From assembly GCA_026398935.1 (NCBI GenBank), contig JAPLRW010000031.1, positions 1-33,241 of the forward strand: a stretch of 33,241 bases of DNA, read 5' to 3'. Shown here in pieces: positions 22,987-31,119 of this stretch. The DNA comes from Methylococcales bacterium (GTDB lineage: Bacteria > Pseudomonadota > Gammaproteobacteria > Methylococcales > Methylomonadaceae). The notes under the pieces were generated by a model that did no database searches, was not told where the DNA came from, and saw only the letters and a list, made by a program, of their open reading frames with translations. The translations under genes and the position numbers were made by a program. How positions within the stretch are numbered: the first letter of the stretch is position 1; every line of letters starts with the position of its first letter.

Positions 22987-24222
22987 TCAGTGGATCGCCG
23001 AACCTAATTTGAAAATCGGCAAATACATAGCGACAATTAAGCCACCGACTAAAACACCTAAGACACTCATAATCAACGGCTCCATGAGGCTGCTTAAATT
23101 ATCCACTAAATTGTCCACTTCTTCTTCAAAGAAATCCGCCACTTTATCTAACATTTTATCCATAGAGCCTGACTCTTCGCCAATAGCCACCATTTGAATC
23201 ACCATGTGCGGAAATACTTTGGTTTGCTTCATCGAAAATTCCAAGCGCTGACCCGTAGAAACATCTTCTCGCATTTTCATTACCGCTTCAGAATAGACAA
23301 TATTCCCGCACGCGCCCGCAACGGACTCTAACGCCTCGACAAGGGGAACCCCTGCTGCGGACATGGTCGCCAAGGTTCGTGCAAAACGCGCGATAGCAGA
23401 TTTATTAAGAATCATGCCGATGACGGGGATTTTTAACAACATACGGTCTAAGGCATGATTGAATTTCTTTGAACGTTTTTTAAAGTAGCCAAAGGTATAG
23501 ATACAGCCAGTGATAATGCCGATAACAGCCCACCACCATGCTTGCGCCCACTTTGAAAGATTGACAACAAAAACCGTAAAAGCGGGTAAATCAGCGCCAA
23601 ATGATTTAAACAAATCTTCGAAAACAGGAACCACAAAAATCAACAGAATCGCGGTAACAACAAAGGCAACTACCAGCACCGCAATGGGGTAAGTCAGGGC
23701 TTTTTTTACTTTGGCACGGATAGACTCGGATTTTTCTTTATACGTGGCAATCTTACCCAGTAAAGACTCTAAGACCCCTGCTTGCTCACCTGACTCAACC
23801 AAGTTACAAAACAACTCATCAAATTGTACGGGTCGTTTCCCCAGCGCCTCAGCTAAGGTGTCACCGCTTTCTATATCGGCTTTAATCCCTAACAACAACG
23901 TAGACATGCTGGGGTTTTCGTGGCCTTTACCAATAATCTCAAATGATTGTACCAGTGGCACACCCGCTGATAGCATAGTGGCTAATTGCCTCGAAAAAAT
24001 AGCAATGTCCTTAGTGGTGATGGGACGTGTTTTCGTGCTAAATAACGATGTGGGGCGTTTCTTAATACTAATAATACGAACACCTGAACGACGTAAATCT
24101 GAACGGGCAATCGCTTCACTTTTAGCGGTAATGTCACCACTGGTTTTAACTCCCGCTTTATCTTTGCCTTGCCAAACAAAATCAATCTGCTCGTTTTTTT
24201 TATCGACGGTTTTTTCTGCCAT
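22987..24222 (-). CDS. pilC: Type IV pilus inner-membrane platform protein
   Basis: PilC is the inner-membrane platform that couples the assembly and retraction ATPases to pilin polymerisation. The 411-residue product starts with WQGKDKAGVKTSGDITAKSE, the usual PilC/GspF start, and has two similar halves, each with the GspF-type motif: IAIFSRQLATMLSAGVPLVQ and IARFARTLATMSAAGVPLVE. Three membrane helices follow the family plan, including VLVVAFVVTAILLIFVVPVF and the C-terminal one. AAGGAG, formed by the last codons of pilB, precedes its ATG by a few bases. A solitary CRISPR-like repeat follows the stop, and pilD, the usual next gene, is 10.1 kb away. Confidence 0.96.
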   Translation of the reverse strand: MAEKTVDKKNEQIDFVWQGKDKAGVKTSGDITAKSEAIARSDLRRSGVRIISIKKRPTSLFSTKTRPITTKDIAIFSRQLATMLSAGVPLVQSFEIIGKGHENPSMSTLLLGIKADIESGDTLAEALGKRPVQFDELFCNLVESGEQAGVLESLLGKIATYKEKSESIRAKVKKALTYPIAVLVVAFVVTAILLIFVVPVFEDLFKSFGADLPAFTVFVVNLSKWAQAWWWAVIGIITGCIYTFGYFKKRSKKFNHALDRMLLKIPVIGMILNKSAIARFARTLATMSAAGVPLVEALESVAGACGNIVYSEAVMKMREDVSTGQRLEFSMKQTKVFPHMVIQMVAIGEESGSMDKMLDKVADFFEEEVDNLVDNLSSLMEPLIMSVLGVLVGGLIVAMYLPIFKLGSAIH

Positions 24223-24224
24223 AA

Positions 24225-25934
24225 TTACTCCTTAGTTACCCTATCAACTTCTTCCAGACTGGTAACACCTTGTTTAACCTTAAGTAAACCTGATGCCCGT
24301 AAATCATTATATCCCTCAGCCAGAGATAACTTAGCAAGCTCTAAGGTATTACCGCCGTTTAGAATCAGTTCGCGCATTTTTTCAGAGATGGGCATTACCT
24401 GATAAATACCAACCCGTCCTTTATAGCCATTAGTGCATTTGTCGCACCCGACGGGGCCGTATACCACCAAGTCTTTCAATTGATCTTGGGCGTAACCTGC
24501 ACCCAGTAAAATGTTATCGGGGAAATTAGAGAGCGTTTTACAATGTTCACACAACCGCCGAGCCAGACGCTGTGCCATAATTAAATTGACCGCCGACACA
24601 ATGTTAAACGCGGGAATACCCATCTGTAACAAACGGTTTAACGTCTGCGGTGCATCATTGGTATGTAAGGTAGACAGTACTAAATGTCCCGTTTGCGCAG
24701 CTTTTACCGCTATCTCGGCAGTTTCCAAATCCCTGATTTCTCCCACCATGATAATATCGGGATCTTGTCGTAAAAAGGCACGCAACGCTTCAGCAAAAGT
24801 TAACCCCGCCTTAACGTTCATATTCACCTGATTAATCCCTTCCACCGTAATTTCAACGGGATCTTCAGTGGTGGAAATGTTTACTTCGGTGCTATTGAGT
24901 ATATTTAAACCGGTATACAATGTCACCGTCTTACCGCTTCCCGTTGGCCCCGTTACGAGTACCATGCCATAAGGTCGATTGATAGCCGATAAAAAAAGAC
25001 GCTGTTGCTCTGGTTCAAAGCCTAGCTTTTCGATACCAATTTGCGCGGCGGTGGCATCTAATATCCGTAAAACGACCTTTTCACCAAATAACGTCGGACA
25101 CGTATTGACGCGAAAATCAATAGCGCGGTTCTTGGACAGTTGCAGCTTAATACGACCGTCTTGCGGGACACGACGCTCAGCAATATCCATTTTGGACATT
25201 ACCTTAATTCTGGAAATAACCCGATTAGCCAGTGCGGCAGGCGGACTGGCGATTTCACTTAAAATACCATCGGCACGAAAACGAATACGGAAGTTTTTTT
25301 CATACGGCTCAAGATGAATATCCGAAGCGCCTTTTTTAATGGCATCAAGTAGCACTTTATTCACAAAGCGTACAATCGGCGCATCATCAATATCTGAATC
25401 GCGATCAACCGCTTTAGGCTCTTCTTCACCGCCGGTAATATCGAGATTATCGAGATCACCGTCAAGCATGTCCTTCATGCTGGTATCAGATGCCTCCAAC
25501 AACGATTCAATCAGTTTGGCCAGCTTGTCTTCTTCAACTAAAATGGCTTCGGTATGCAGACGTGTATGAAATTTAATTTCATCTTGCGCCTGAAAATTGG
25601 TCGGGTCAGAAATAGCAATGAACAGTTTATTACCGCGTTTAAATAACGGCAGTGCGTGATGTTGCAGAATGAGCTTTTCGCTGACAACTTTGCTGGGGAA
25701 ATGCAGCGTATCCATCGCATTTAAATCTAACAACGGCATGCCAAAGGATGCAGACGCTAGTGATGCAAACTTATGCGCATCTATCAGCTTATTGCTAACT
25801 AAATAAGAGATAATGGAAAGCTTCTTTTTTTTAGCTTCATCAATGTGCTTTTGCACATCGCCAGCGGCCAGCAGTTTCTGTTGGACTAAAAACTTGGGCA
25901 AGCCACTAAATTGATCAGTTAATTTTGTATCCAT
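24225..25934 (-). CDS. pilB: Type IV pilus assembly ATPase
   Basis: PilB is the cytoplasmic hexameric ATPase that powers pilus extension. The 569-residue product has an N-terminal MshEN/GSPII_E domain, Walker A GPTGSGKT at 329-336, an Asp box around TTEDPVE, Walker B DPDIIMVGEIRD from 391, the His box LSTLHTND near 420-427, and a tetracysteine zinc site (C462, C465, C497, C500). Length is as expected. The ATG at 25934 has no clear ribosome site. It overlaps functionally with pilC: the pilB end encodes pilC's Shine-Dalgarno sequence, two bases before the next gene. Confidence 0.97.
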   Translation of the reverse strand: MDTKLTDQFSGLPKFLVQQKLLAAGDVQKHIDEAKKKKLSIISYLVSNKLIDAHKFASLASASFGMPLLDLNAMDTLHFPSKVVSEKLILQHHALPLFKRGNKLFIAISDPTNFQAQDEIKFHTRLHTEAILVEEDKLAKLIESLLEASDTSMKDMLDGDLDNLDITGGEEEPKAVDRDSDIDDAPIVRFVNKVLLDAIKKGASDIHLEPYEKNFRIRFRADGILSEIASPPAALANRVISRIKVMSKMDIAERRVPQDGRIKLQLSKNRAIDFRVNTCPTLFGEKVVLRILDATAAQIGIEKLGFEPEQQRLFLSAINRPYGMVLVTGPTGSGKTVTLYTGLNILNSTEVNISTTEDPVEITVEGINQVNMNVKAGLTFAEALRAFLRQDPDIIMVGEIRDLETAEIAVKAAQTGHLVLSTLHTNDAPQTLNRLLQMGIPAFNIVSAVNLIMAQRLARRLCEHCKTLSNFPDNILLGAGYAQDQLKDLVVYGPVGCDKCTNGYKGRVGIYQVMPISEKMRELILNGGNTLELAKLSLAEGYNDLRASGLLKVKQGVTSLEEVDRVTKE

Positions 25935-26394
25935 AAAAACACATACTCAGGAGAAGTGGATTAACTATAGTTGAAGTAGGCTGTTTGTCCAGTTACAAAC
26001 ATCCGCGTGTTTTTTTAAAATAGCGCAATAGATCAGCAAAAATTTTCTAGGTGATTGCCCTCCCCACTTAATCAAACGTAATACGCTATAAGCATCAAGA
26101 AAATTTACGCATAACTACTTATACAGCAATACCAAGACGCACGCATTGACAGATAGGATTTCTGTGCATCGAAAAGAGTAAATAGACGCAGCTGCAGTAA
26201 CTGGAAATTGTGGACGGTTTGATTAGAGGCTTAAAAGACTAGCTAAAGTGCTATGTGGCTTAGCTGCTGGTGAGTGATAGTGTCGTTTAAGCTGAACCTT
26301 ATATTAAAACACTGAGGACGCCGTTGTAAACGCCGTCACTCAGAAAAACTTAATGCCACTGTGTGACACACTTCATAGCCTATTTTCTTGATGG
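25935..26394. other. Non-coding gap upstream of pilB
   Basis: About 460 bases hold no convincing gene. The part nearest pilB should carry its promoter, but no clear sigma-70 or sigma-54 (GG-N10-GC) site stands out. The far end contains the hairpin at 26312-26343. Confidence 0.5.
26312..26343 (-). terminator. Possible terminator of the small lipoprotein gene
   Basis: CTGAG (26312-26316) pairs with CTCAG (26339-26343), with further GACG/CGTC pairing inside and a TTTACAA loop on the minus strand; a TGTTTTAAT stretch follows on that strand. It lies about 50 bases beyond the lipoprotein stop. The stem has mismatches, so it is a weak candidate. Confidence 0.4.
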
Positions 26395-26523
26395 TCACCC
26401 ATTGAAGGGGTTTGTCATTTTTGAAGAATGATTGCAGCCATCATCCCCGCAATACATTTGATCGCCACAACCACTCAACAATAATACCCCCACGACAATC
26501 ACAATAATTCGACTGATTTTCAT
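26395..26523 (-). CDS. Small predicted lipoprotein (42 residues)
   Basis: A short gene with a clear signal: GAGGAG lies nine bases before the ATG at 26523, and the product begins MKISRIIVIVVGVLLLSGCG, a signal peptide with the lipobox LLSGC that makes C19 the lipidated residue. The mature peptide of 24 residues is CGDQMYCGDDGCNHSSKMTN and a few more, with two further cysteines (25, 30) that could form a disulfide or bind a metal. I recognise no family. It lies alone between the pilB and pqqA promoters, on the pilB strand, and a weak hairpin follows it. Its ribosome site and lipobox make it a real gene in my view. Confidence 0.7.
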   Translation of the reverse strand: MKISRIIVIVVGVLLLSGCGDQMYCGDDGCNHSSKMTNPFNG

Positions 26524-26826
26524 GATTTTTTCTCCTCAATTTCTAATTAACGTTAACGACATACCCCTTTCAGTTATCCATGTGATCTTACAAAGTCAAG
26601 GCAAATTGAAATATCCCACAAGAAATGAGGCATGGACTGTGTAAGAAAGATGTTATTACCGCGTATGCTGGATATTGTGTAAATTGGCAGACCATAAGGT
26701 CAGGTTTCGGCAGATATCGAGCAAACACTACGCTTTGGTGTCACCTATCTGTACGGGCCAAAGGAGAAAGTTTTTTGCGCAACAATGCTTGGAGATGAAA
26801 AATCTTGACAAAAGCGTATCAAAAAG

Positions 26827-26855
26827 TTGCGTTACAAAAGTGTTAGTCGTATACT
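26827..26855 (+). promoter_or_regulatory. Candidate sigma-70 promoter for pqqA
   Basis: TTGCGT (26827-26832) and TATACT (26850-26855) are separated by 17 bases, a good sigma-70 arrangement, about 60 bases before the pqqA ATG. Confidence 0.5.
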
Positions 26856-26884
26856 TTCGGGCAGCTTACTTGATCAAGCTAGCC

Positions 26885-26890
26885 TATAAT
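26885..26890 (+). promoter_or_regulatory. Second candidate -10 box for pqqA
   Basis: A perfect TATAAT lies 26 bases before the pqqA ATG. The -35 region at 16-18 bases is poor, and TTGATC upstream is too close, so this promoter would need an activator. Confidence 0.4.
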
Positions 26891-26916
26891 TTAAAACAAC
26901 TCTGGAGGTCATATTT

Positions 26917-26991
26917 ATGAAATGGGAAACGCCAAGCTATACCGATCTACGTTTTGGTTTTGAAGTAACAATGTATATCTATAACCGTTAA
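26917..26991 (+). CDS. pqqA: PQQ precursor peptide PqqA
   Basis: The 24-residue peptide begins MKWETPSYTDLRFGFEVTMY and ends with the Asn-Arg typical of the family. The glutamate (E16) and tyrosine (Y20) that are cross-linked and trimmed to form pyrroloquinoline quinone are both present with the required three residues between them. Family members elsewhere are 22-29 residues. TGGAG lies ten bases before the ATG. A terminator-like hairpin follows immediately, so the short pqqA message is probably made in excess of the downstream pqqBCDE message, matching its role as a consumed substrate. Confidence 0.96.
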   Translation: MKWETPSYTDLRFGFEVTMYIYNR

Positions 26992-27014
26992 TTTTCGGTT
27001 CTTTTAGATAGCCG

Positions 27015-27042
27015 AAGGGGTTCTCAGGAACCCCTTTTTTTT
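27015..27042 (+). terminator. Intercistronic terminator/attenuator between pqqA and pqqB
   Basis: AGGGGTTC (27016-27023) pairs with GAACCCCT (27028-27035) around a TCAG loop, followed by eight T residues ending at 27042. It lies about 25 bases after the pqqA stop. Partial read-through would set a high PqqA to Pqq-enzyme ratio. Confidence 0.9.
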
Positions 27043-27160
27043 GCCTTAATTCTCCGCAACAGATAACCTGTAGCACATAAAATACCAACAGCTTCTTACT
27101 GTGCAGCAGCGATATTATTCAATGCGTATTCTTTACCCACTAACTTAACGATTACCCACC

Positions 27161-28000
27161 ATGAAAATTCGAGTTCTAGGCTCAGCTGCAGGCGGCGGTT
27201 TTCCGCAATGGAACTGTAACTGCCATAATTGTCACCGTTTACGTCACAACACAATGAACGGCAAAGCACGTACACAATCATCGATTGCCGTGAGTACGGA
27301 CAACAAAAACGGCATTCGCGCTACGGGCATCAAAGCGATTCTGTTAATAGACAGCCAAATTGACCACACCACTGGCTTATTAATGCTGCGTGAAGGCAAG
27401 CCATTAGACGTCTATTGCACTGAAATGGTTAAGCAGGATTTAAGCAGCGGCTTCCCCATTTTTAACATGCTCGGCGATTATTGCACGATCAATCACCACA
27501 ACATCCCGCATGACGGCAGCAGCTTCGAAATTCCCGGCATTAACGATCTAAGGCTTTACACGCAGGCCTTAAAGAGTAAAGCACCGCCCTATTCGCCGCA
27601 CCGTCACGATCCGCATGACGGCGATAATATCGGCGTGATCATTGAGCAGATCTCTACCGGCAAAAAAGTCTTTTACTCGCCGGGTCTCGGTGAAATAGAG
27701 TCCCATGTCATGGCCGCAATGCTTGCGGCGGATTGCATTATGGTGGACGGCACGTTCTGGACAGATGATGAAATGGTGACGCAAGGCATTAGCCATAAAA
27801 AAGCGCGTGAAATTGGTCATTTACCGCAATCAGGTTCCGGCGGTATGATTGAAGTGCTCAATAGCGTACCAACAGCACGTAAAATATTGATCCATATCAA
27901 TAACACCAACCCTATTTTGGACGATGATTCCGTCCAGCGTAAACAACTGGATGCAGCAGGCATCGAAGTCGCTTACGATGGTTTAGAAATTGACTTATAA
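27161..28000 (+). CDS. pqqB: PQQ biosynthesis protein PqqB
   Basis: PqqB is a metallo-beta-lactamase-fold protein, reported to hydroxylate the tyrosine-derived part of the PQQ intermediate. The 279-residue product starts MKIRVLGSAAGGGFPQWNCN and continues CHNC, a cysteine cluster found in PqqB, then SQIDHTTGLL, HRHDPHDGDN, PGLGEIE, DGTFWTDDEM and HINNTNPIL, all conserved. It is preceded by about 120 bases after the pqqA terminator and may have its own weak promoter. pqqC follows 12 bases later. Confidence 0.95.
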   Translation: MKIRVLGSAAGGGFPQWNCNCHNCHRLRHNTMNGKARTQSSIAVSTDNKNGIRATGIKAILLIDSQIDHTTGLLMLREGKPLDVYCTEMVKQDLSSGFPIFNMLGDYCTINHHNIPHDGSSFEIPGINDLRLYTQALKSKAPPYSPHRHDPHDGDNIGVIIEQISTGKKVFYSPGLGEIESHVMAAMLAADCIMVDGTFWTDDEMVTQGISHKKAREIGHLPQSGSGGMIEVLNSVPTARKILIHINNTNPILDDDSVQRKQLDAAGIEVAYDGLEIDL

Positions 28001-28012
28001 CAGGAAAACACC

Positions 28013-28744
28013 ATGAGCAACACTGTACAAAGCGCCTGGACGAGAGAAGAATTTGAAGCCCAACTGCGCGGCATGGAAAAGTATTATCACATTCATCACC
28101 CCTATCACACGCTGATGAATGCAGGCGACCTCACCAAAACCCAAATTCAGGGCTGGGTTGCCAATCGTTTTTATTATCAAGTCTGTATACCCATTAAAGA
28201 CGCTAACATTCTGGCTAATTGCCCTGACCGTGAAACCCGTGCCAAATGGGTGCAACGCATTATGGATCATGACGGTCATCCGGGCGACCCAGGCGGTATT
28301 GAAGCATGGATACAACTGGGCATTGCCGTGGGCTTAAGCCGTGAAGAGATTACTTCTTTAAAACACGTCTTACCCGGCGTACGCTTTGCCGTTGATGCTT
28401 ACGTCAACTTTGCCCGTAGAGCTGATTGGCACGAAGCTGCCAGCTCATCTCTCACCGAACTGTTCGCACCAAAAATTCACCAGCAACGCCTGAGTAACTG
28501 GCCTGAGCAATATCCTTGGGTTGAACAAGAGGGCTATATTTATTTCCGTAAACGCCTGACTGAAGCCAGACGGGACGTTGAACATGGTCTTGAAATCACC
28601 TTAGATTATTACAAAACCCGCGAACAACAAGAGCGTATGCTGCAAATCTTGAAATTTAAACTGGATGTGTTGTGGACAATGGCAGATGCCATGTATATGG
28701 CTTATATTAATGGTATGCCACCGTATTTTAATATTAATGATTGA
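28013..28744 (+). CDS. pqqC: Pyrroloquinoline-quinone synthase PqqC
   Basis: PqqC carries out the final ring closure and eight-electron oxidation giving PQQ, without a metal or cofactor. The 243-residue product has [65 protein letters not shown] and [14 protein letters not shown], which are conserved PqqC segments; length is normal. It follows pqqB by 12 bases. The next gene is not pqqD but a Uma2-family gene, after which pqqD resumes. Confidence 0.96.
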   Translation: MSNTVQSAWTREEFEAQLRGMEKYYHIHHPYHTLMNAGDLTKTQIQGWVANRFYYQVCIPIKDANILANCPDRETRAKWVQRIMDHDGHPGDPGGIEAWIQLGIAVGLSREEITSLKHVLPGVRFAVDAYVNFARRADWHEAASSSLTELFAPKIHQQRLSNWPEQYPWVEQEGYIYFRKRLTEARRDVEHGLEITLDYYKTREQQERMLQILKFKLDVLWTMADAMYMAYINGMPPYFNIND

Positions 28745-28766
28745 GTAACCTGTGGAGTAAAAAACC

Positions 28767-29231
28767 ATGCAATGGTCTGAAGTTGTTGATAATCCGTACC
28801 TTGAGAACTTGCCGTTTAAAATTGAATTAAATCGCTATGGGAAGATTGAAATGACACCGGCGTCTAATAAACATGGCCGTCTACAGTTAAGACTAGGTGC
28901 GTTGTTAGATCGTAAGCTCAAGCATGGAGAAGCCTTAACTGAATGTTCGGTGCAAACGACAGAAGGCGTTAAAGTAGCCGATGTTGCATGGTGTTCAAAA
29001 AGTTTTATTAAACAACATGGCTATGCAACACCCTACATCTCTGCCCCTGACATTTGCGTGGAAATTGTTTTACCGTCTAATTCAAAAGAAGAAATGACCC
29101 ATAAAGTACAACTCTACTTACAAGCTGGGGCGAAAGAAGTCTGGATTATTTGGGAGAATGGCATCATTGATTATTATAATGCTGCTGGTACATTGGAACA
29201 GTCAGATTATGGCGTCACGGTAAAATTGTAA
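28767..29231 (+). CDS. Uma2 family (DUF820) putative endonuclease inside the pqq cluster
   Basis: The 154-residue product starts MQWSEVVDNPYLENLPFKIE and has the Uma2/DUF820 pattern: GKIEMTPASNKHGRLQLRLG, VADVAWCSKSF with the aspartate, APDICVEIVLPSNSKEEMTH with the E and following K, and VQLYLQAGAKEVWII. This corresponds to a PD-(D/E)XK restriction-endonuclease-like fold; the family is abundant in cyanobacteria and its function is mostly unknown. TGGAG precedes the ATG at 28767. It sits between pqqC (22 bases upstream) and pqqD (113 bases downstream) on the same strand, which is unusual. It is probably a later insertion that left the rest of the operon intact; a role in PQQ synthesis is not indicated. 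Confidence 0.85.
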   Translation: MQWSEVVDNPYLENLPFKIELNRYGKIEMTPASNKHGRLQLRLGALLDRKLKHGEALTECSVQTTEGVKVADVAWCSKSFIKQHGYATPYISAPDICVEIVLPSNSKEEMTHKVQLYLQAGAKEVWIIWENGIIDYYNAAGTLEQSDYGVTVKL

Positions 29232-29344
29232 TCGTCGGCGTCCAGAAAAAGGATACGTTGCGATGAAATACTCACCTAAGTAAACCAAAATATTGAAGTA
29301 CACACCCTCATTTCCATAAACATCCCAAAAACCACCAGAACAAC

Positions 29345-29617
29345 ATGACTATCAACACCGATCAACCCCTAACATTCTCTCCTCTGCACCGCCTGCAATG
29401 GGAAGAGGCACAACAAAAACATGTTATTCTGTACCCTGAAGGCATGGTGGAGCTGAACCAAAGCTCGGCGGAAATTTTAAAGCTGTGTGATGGCTCGCGT
29501 ACGCTGCCGCAACTCGTCTCCGACTTGGAAGAGAAATTTGCCACCACTGGCTTAACCAATGACATTACCGCTTTCCTAGAGGTTGCTTTAAAAAATGGCT
29601 GGATCAACCAACACTAA
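29345..29617 (+). CDS. pqqD: PQQ peptide chaperone PqqD
   Basis: PqqD binds the PqqA peptide and presents it to PqqE. The 90-residue product has LHRLQWEEAQQKHVILYPEG, MVELNQSSAEILKLCDGSRT and LEVALKNGWI, the winged-helix RRE pattern of PqqD, with the expected length. Its end overlaps pqqE by 23 bases, so PqqD and PqqE are made in a coupled way, fitting their physical complex. The Uma2 gene and about 110 bases separate it from pqqC. Confidence 0.95.
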   Translation: MTINTDQPLTFSPLHRLQWEEAQQKHVILYPEGMVELNQSSAEILKLCDGSRTLPQLVSDLEEKFATTGLTNDITAFLEVALKNGWINQH

Positions 29618-30722
29618 TATTACCCCACCGCGCTGGCTAACAGTAGAGCTGACCTATGCTTGCCCATTACAGTGTCCGTATTGCTCTAATCCGCTGGATT
29701 ATGCCAAATATCCCAACGAATTAAGCACCGAAGACTGGAAGCGCGTACTGAGTGAAGCGAGAAAAATAGGTGCGCTACAACTCGGCTTTACTGGCGGCGA
29801 ACCCTTAACGCGACAAGACTTGCCGGAACTGGTGAAACACGCACGGGAGCTGGGTTATTATTCCAACCTGATTACTTCTGGTTATGGTATGACCGAGGAA
29901 AAAATCATCCAGCTAAAGGAGGCAGGACTGGATCATATTCAAGTGAGCATTCAGGCCAGCACGCAAGAGTTGAATGACCACATTGCCGGAACTGCCTCGT
30001 TTGAACATAAAAAAACCGTAGCACATTTGGTCAAAAAACACGGCTACCCGATGGTGTTGTGCGTGGTAATTCACCGTGAAAATATTCACCAAATGCCGGA
30101 AATATTGGCGATGGCGGAAGAACTGGGCGCGGATTACCTAGAATTAGCCAATACGCAATATTACGGCTGGGCACATGCTAATCGTAATTTATTACTGCCA
30201 ACCAAGGAACAGTTTTTAAAAGCTGAACAGATTGCCCAAGCGTTTAAAGAACACGTCGCGGGTAAAATGAAAATTTATTACGTGGTACCGGATTTTTATG
30301 AAGACCGCCCCAAAAAGTGCATGAACGGCTGGGGAACAACATCGCTGACCATTGCACCTGATGGCGTTGCATTGCCGTGCCATTCTGCCCGTGATCTACC
30401 CGGTCTGGATTGCCCAAATGTAAACGCCGCTAGCATTAGCGATATTTGGTATGAATCGAAGGCATTTAATTTCTTTCGTGGCAACGAATGGATGCAGGAA
30501 CCTTGTCGCAGCTGCGATGAAAAAGAAAAAGATTTTGGGGGTTGTCGTTGCCAAGCCTATCTGTTGACTGGGGACATGTACAAAACGGATCCGGTGTGCA
30601 GCAAATCGCCTGAGCATGGCGTTATTCAGGAAGCAATTGATACAGCAGCTCGACATAATCAGTTGACTACAAATGAGCAACCACTCATTTTTCGCAACAG
30701 CAAAAACTCGCGTAATTTTTAA
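29595..30722 (+). CDS. pqqE: PqqA peptide cyclase, radical SAM enzyme PqqE
   Basis: PqqE uses a radical SAM [4Fe-4S] cluster to form the carbon-carbon bond between the glutamate and tyrosine side chains of PqqA. The 375-residue product has WLTVELTYACPLQCPYCSNP with the CxxxCxxC cluster ligands at C23, C27 and C30, LGFTGGEPLTRQDL, and a SPASM C-terminal region with CHSARDLPGLDC, PCRSCDEKEKDFGGCRCQAY and CSKSPEH holding auxiliary clusters. ATG at 29595 is inside the pqqD end; the conserved part begins 13 residues later. It is the last gene of the cluster. No clear terminator follows. Confidence 0.97.
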   Translation: MAGSTNTNITPPRWLTVELTYACPLQCPYCSNPLDYAKYPNELSTEDWKRVLSEARKIGALQLGFTGGEPLTRQDLPELVKHARELGYYSNLITSGYGMTEEKIIQLKEAGLDHIQVSIQASTQELNDHIAGTASFEHKKTVAHLVKKHGYPMVLCVVIHRENIHQMPEILAMAEELGADYLELANTQYYGWAHANRNLLLPTKEQFLKAEQIAQAFKEHVAGKMKIYYVVPDFYEDRPKKCMNGWGTTSLTIAPDGVALPCHSARDLPGLDCPNVNAASISDIWYESKAFNFFRGNEWMQEPCRSCDEKEKDFGGCRCQAYLLTGDMYKTDPVCSKSPEHGVIQEAIDTAARHNQLTTNEQPLIFRNSKNSRNF

Positions 30723-30821
30723 TAACGCCACAGACGGCAAGCTACGGCACAATTAATTCATGTCACATTGCCCGAATTGGTATACTGCGCGTTCTTTAAA
30801 TGAAATCTTGGAGGGCGGAAC

Positions 30822-31052
30822 ATGCCATTTACACCAGCACAGCTAGAAGAGCTTAAGGTATTAAGCCAATATAACCAGCCAACGTCCATGACGGGCATTA
30901 AGATTCATCATACCGCATCTACAGAAACGATTGCAGCCGCGAAACGTTTACACGAAAAAGGCTTAATTGATCAAGAAGATGGTGGGTATTTAACCACGTT
31001 AGGATGTGAAGCCGTAGAGAAACTACAAGGCTTACTTAGCCTGTTAGCTTAA
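30822..31052 (+). CDS. Conserved small protein, TIGR02647-like
   Basis: The 76-residue product starts MPFTPAQLEELKVLSQYNQP and has GIKIHHTASTETIAAAKRLH followed by EKGLIDQEDGGYLTTLG. This layout, a short helical protein with KIHHTA and GL-x-x-x-DGGYLT-x-LG, matches the gammaproteobacterial family TIGR02647, for which I know no function. A strong GGAGGG lies seven bases before the ATG, and TATACT at 30781-30786 may be its -10 box with a weak -35. It is convergent with the transketolase gene, with a terminator between. Confidence 0.8.
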   Translation: MPFTPAQLEELKVLSQYNQPTSMTGIKIHHTASTETIAAAKRLHEKGLIDQEDGGYLTTLGCEAVEKLQGLLSLLA

Positions 31053-31062
31053 AACGTTTCTT

Positions 31063-31091
31063 AAAAAACAAGGGCGCTATTCGCGCCCTTG
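31063..31091 (-). terminator. Terminator of the transketolase-family gene
   Basis: CAAGGGCGC (31069-31077) pairs with GCGCCCTTG (31083-31091) around a five-base loop. The A-run before it on the plus strand gives TTTTTT after the hairpin on the minus strand, so it ends the minus-strand gene at 31120 and may slow the convergent plus-strand transcript. Confidence 0.9.
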
Positions 31092-31119
31092 CGTACTACT
31101 GATTACCTACTTAAACCTA

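Larger units (their letters stand above)
26524..26916. other. Upstream region of pqqA, non-coding
   Basis: About 390 bases with no supported gene. It must hold the divergent promoters for the lipoprotein gene and pqqA. A weak open frame (26675-26920) runs through the pqqA promoter and ribosome site and has no family features. Confidence 0.5.

Noticed and set aside
22805-23197. A plus-strand open frame across the CRISPR-like repeat and the 3' part of pilC
   Set aside because: Most of it is antisense to pilC, whose minus-strand frame is clearly real, and its peptide has no family features.
26312-26343. Direct repeat ACGCCGT TGTAA ACGCCGT read as a regulator site
   Set aside because: The same bases are better explained by the hairpin after the small lipoprotein gene, and two 7-base copies are not enough for an iteron or operator claim.
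26675-26920. An 81-codon open frame upstream of pqqA
   Set aside because: It runs through the pqqA promoter elements and ribosome site, has no ribosome site of its own and no recognisable motif.
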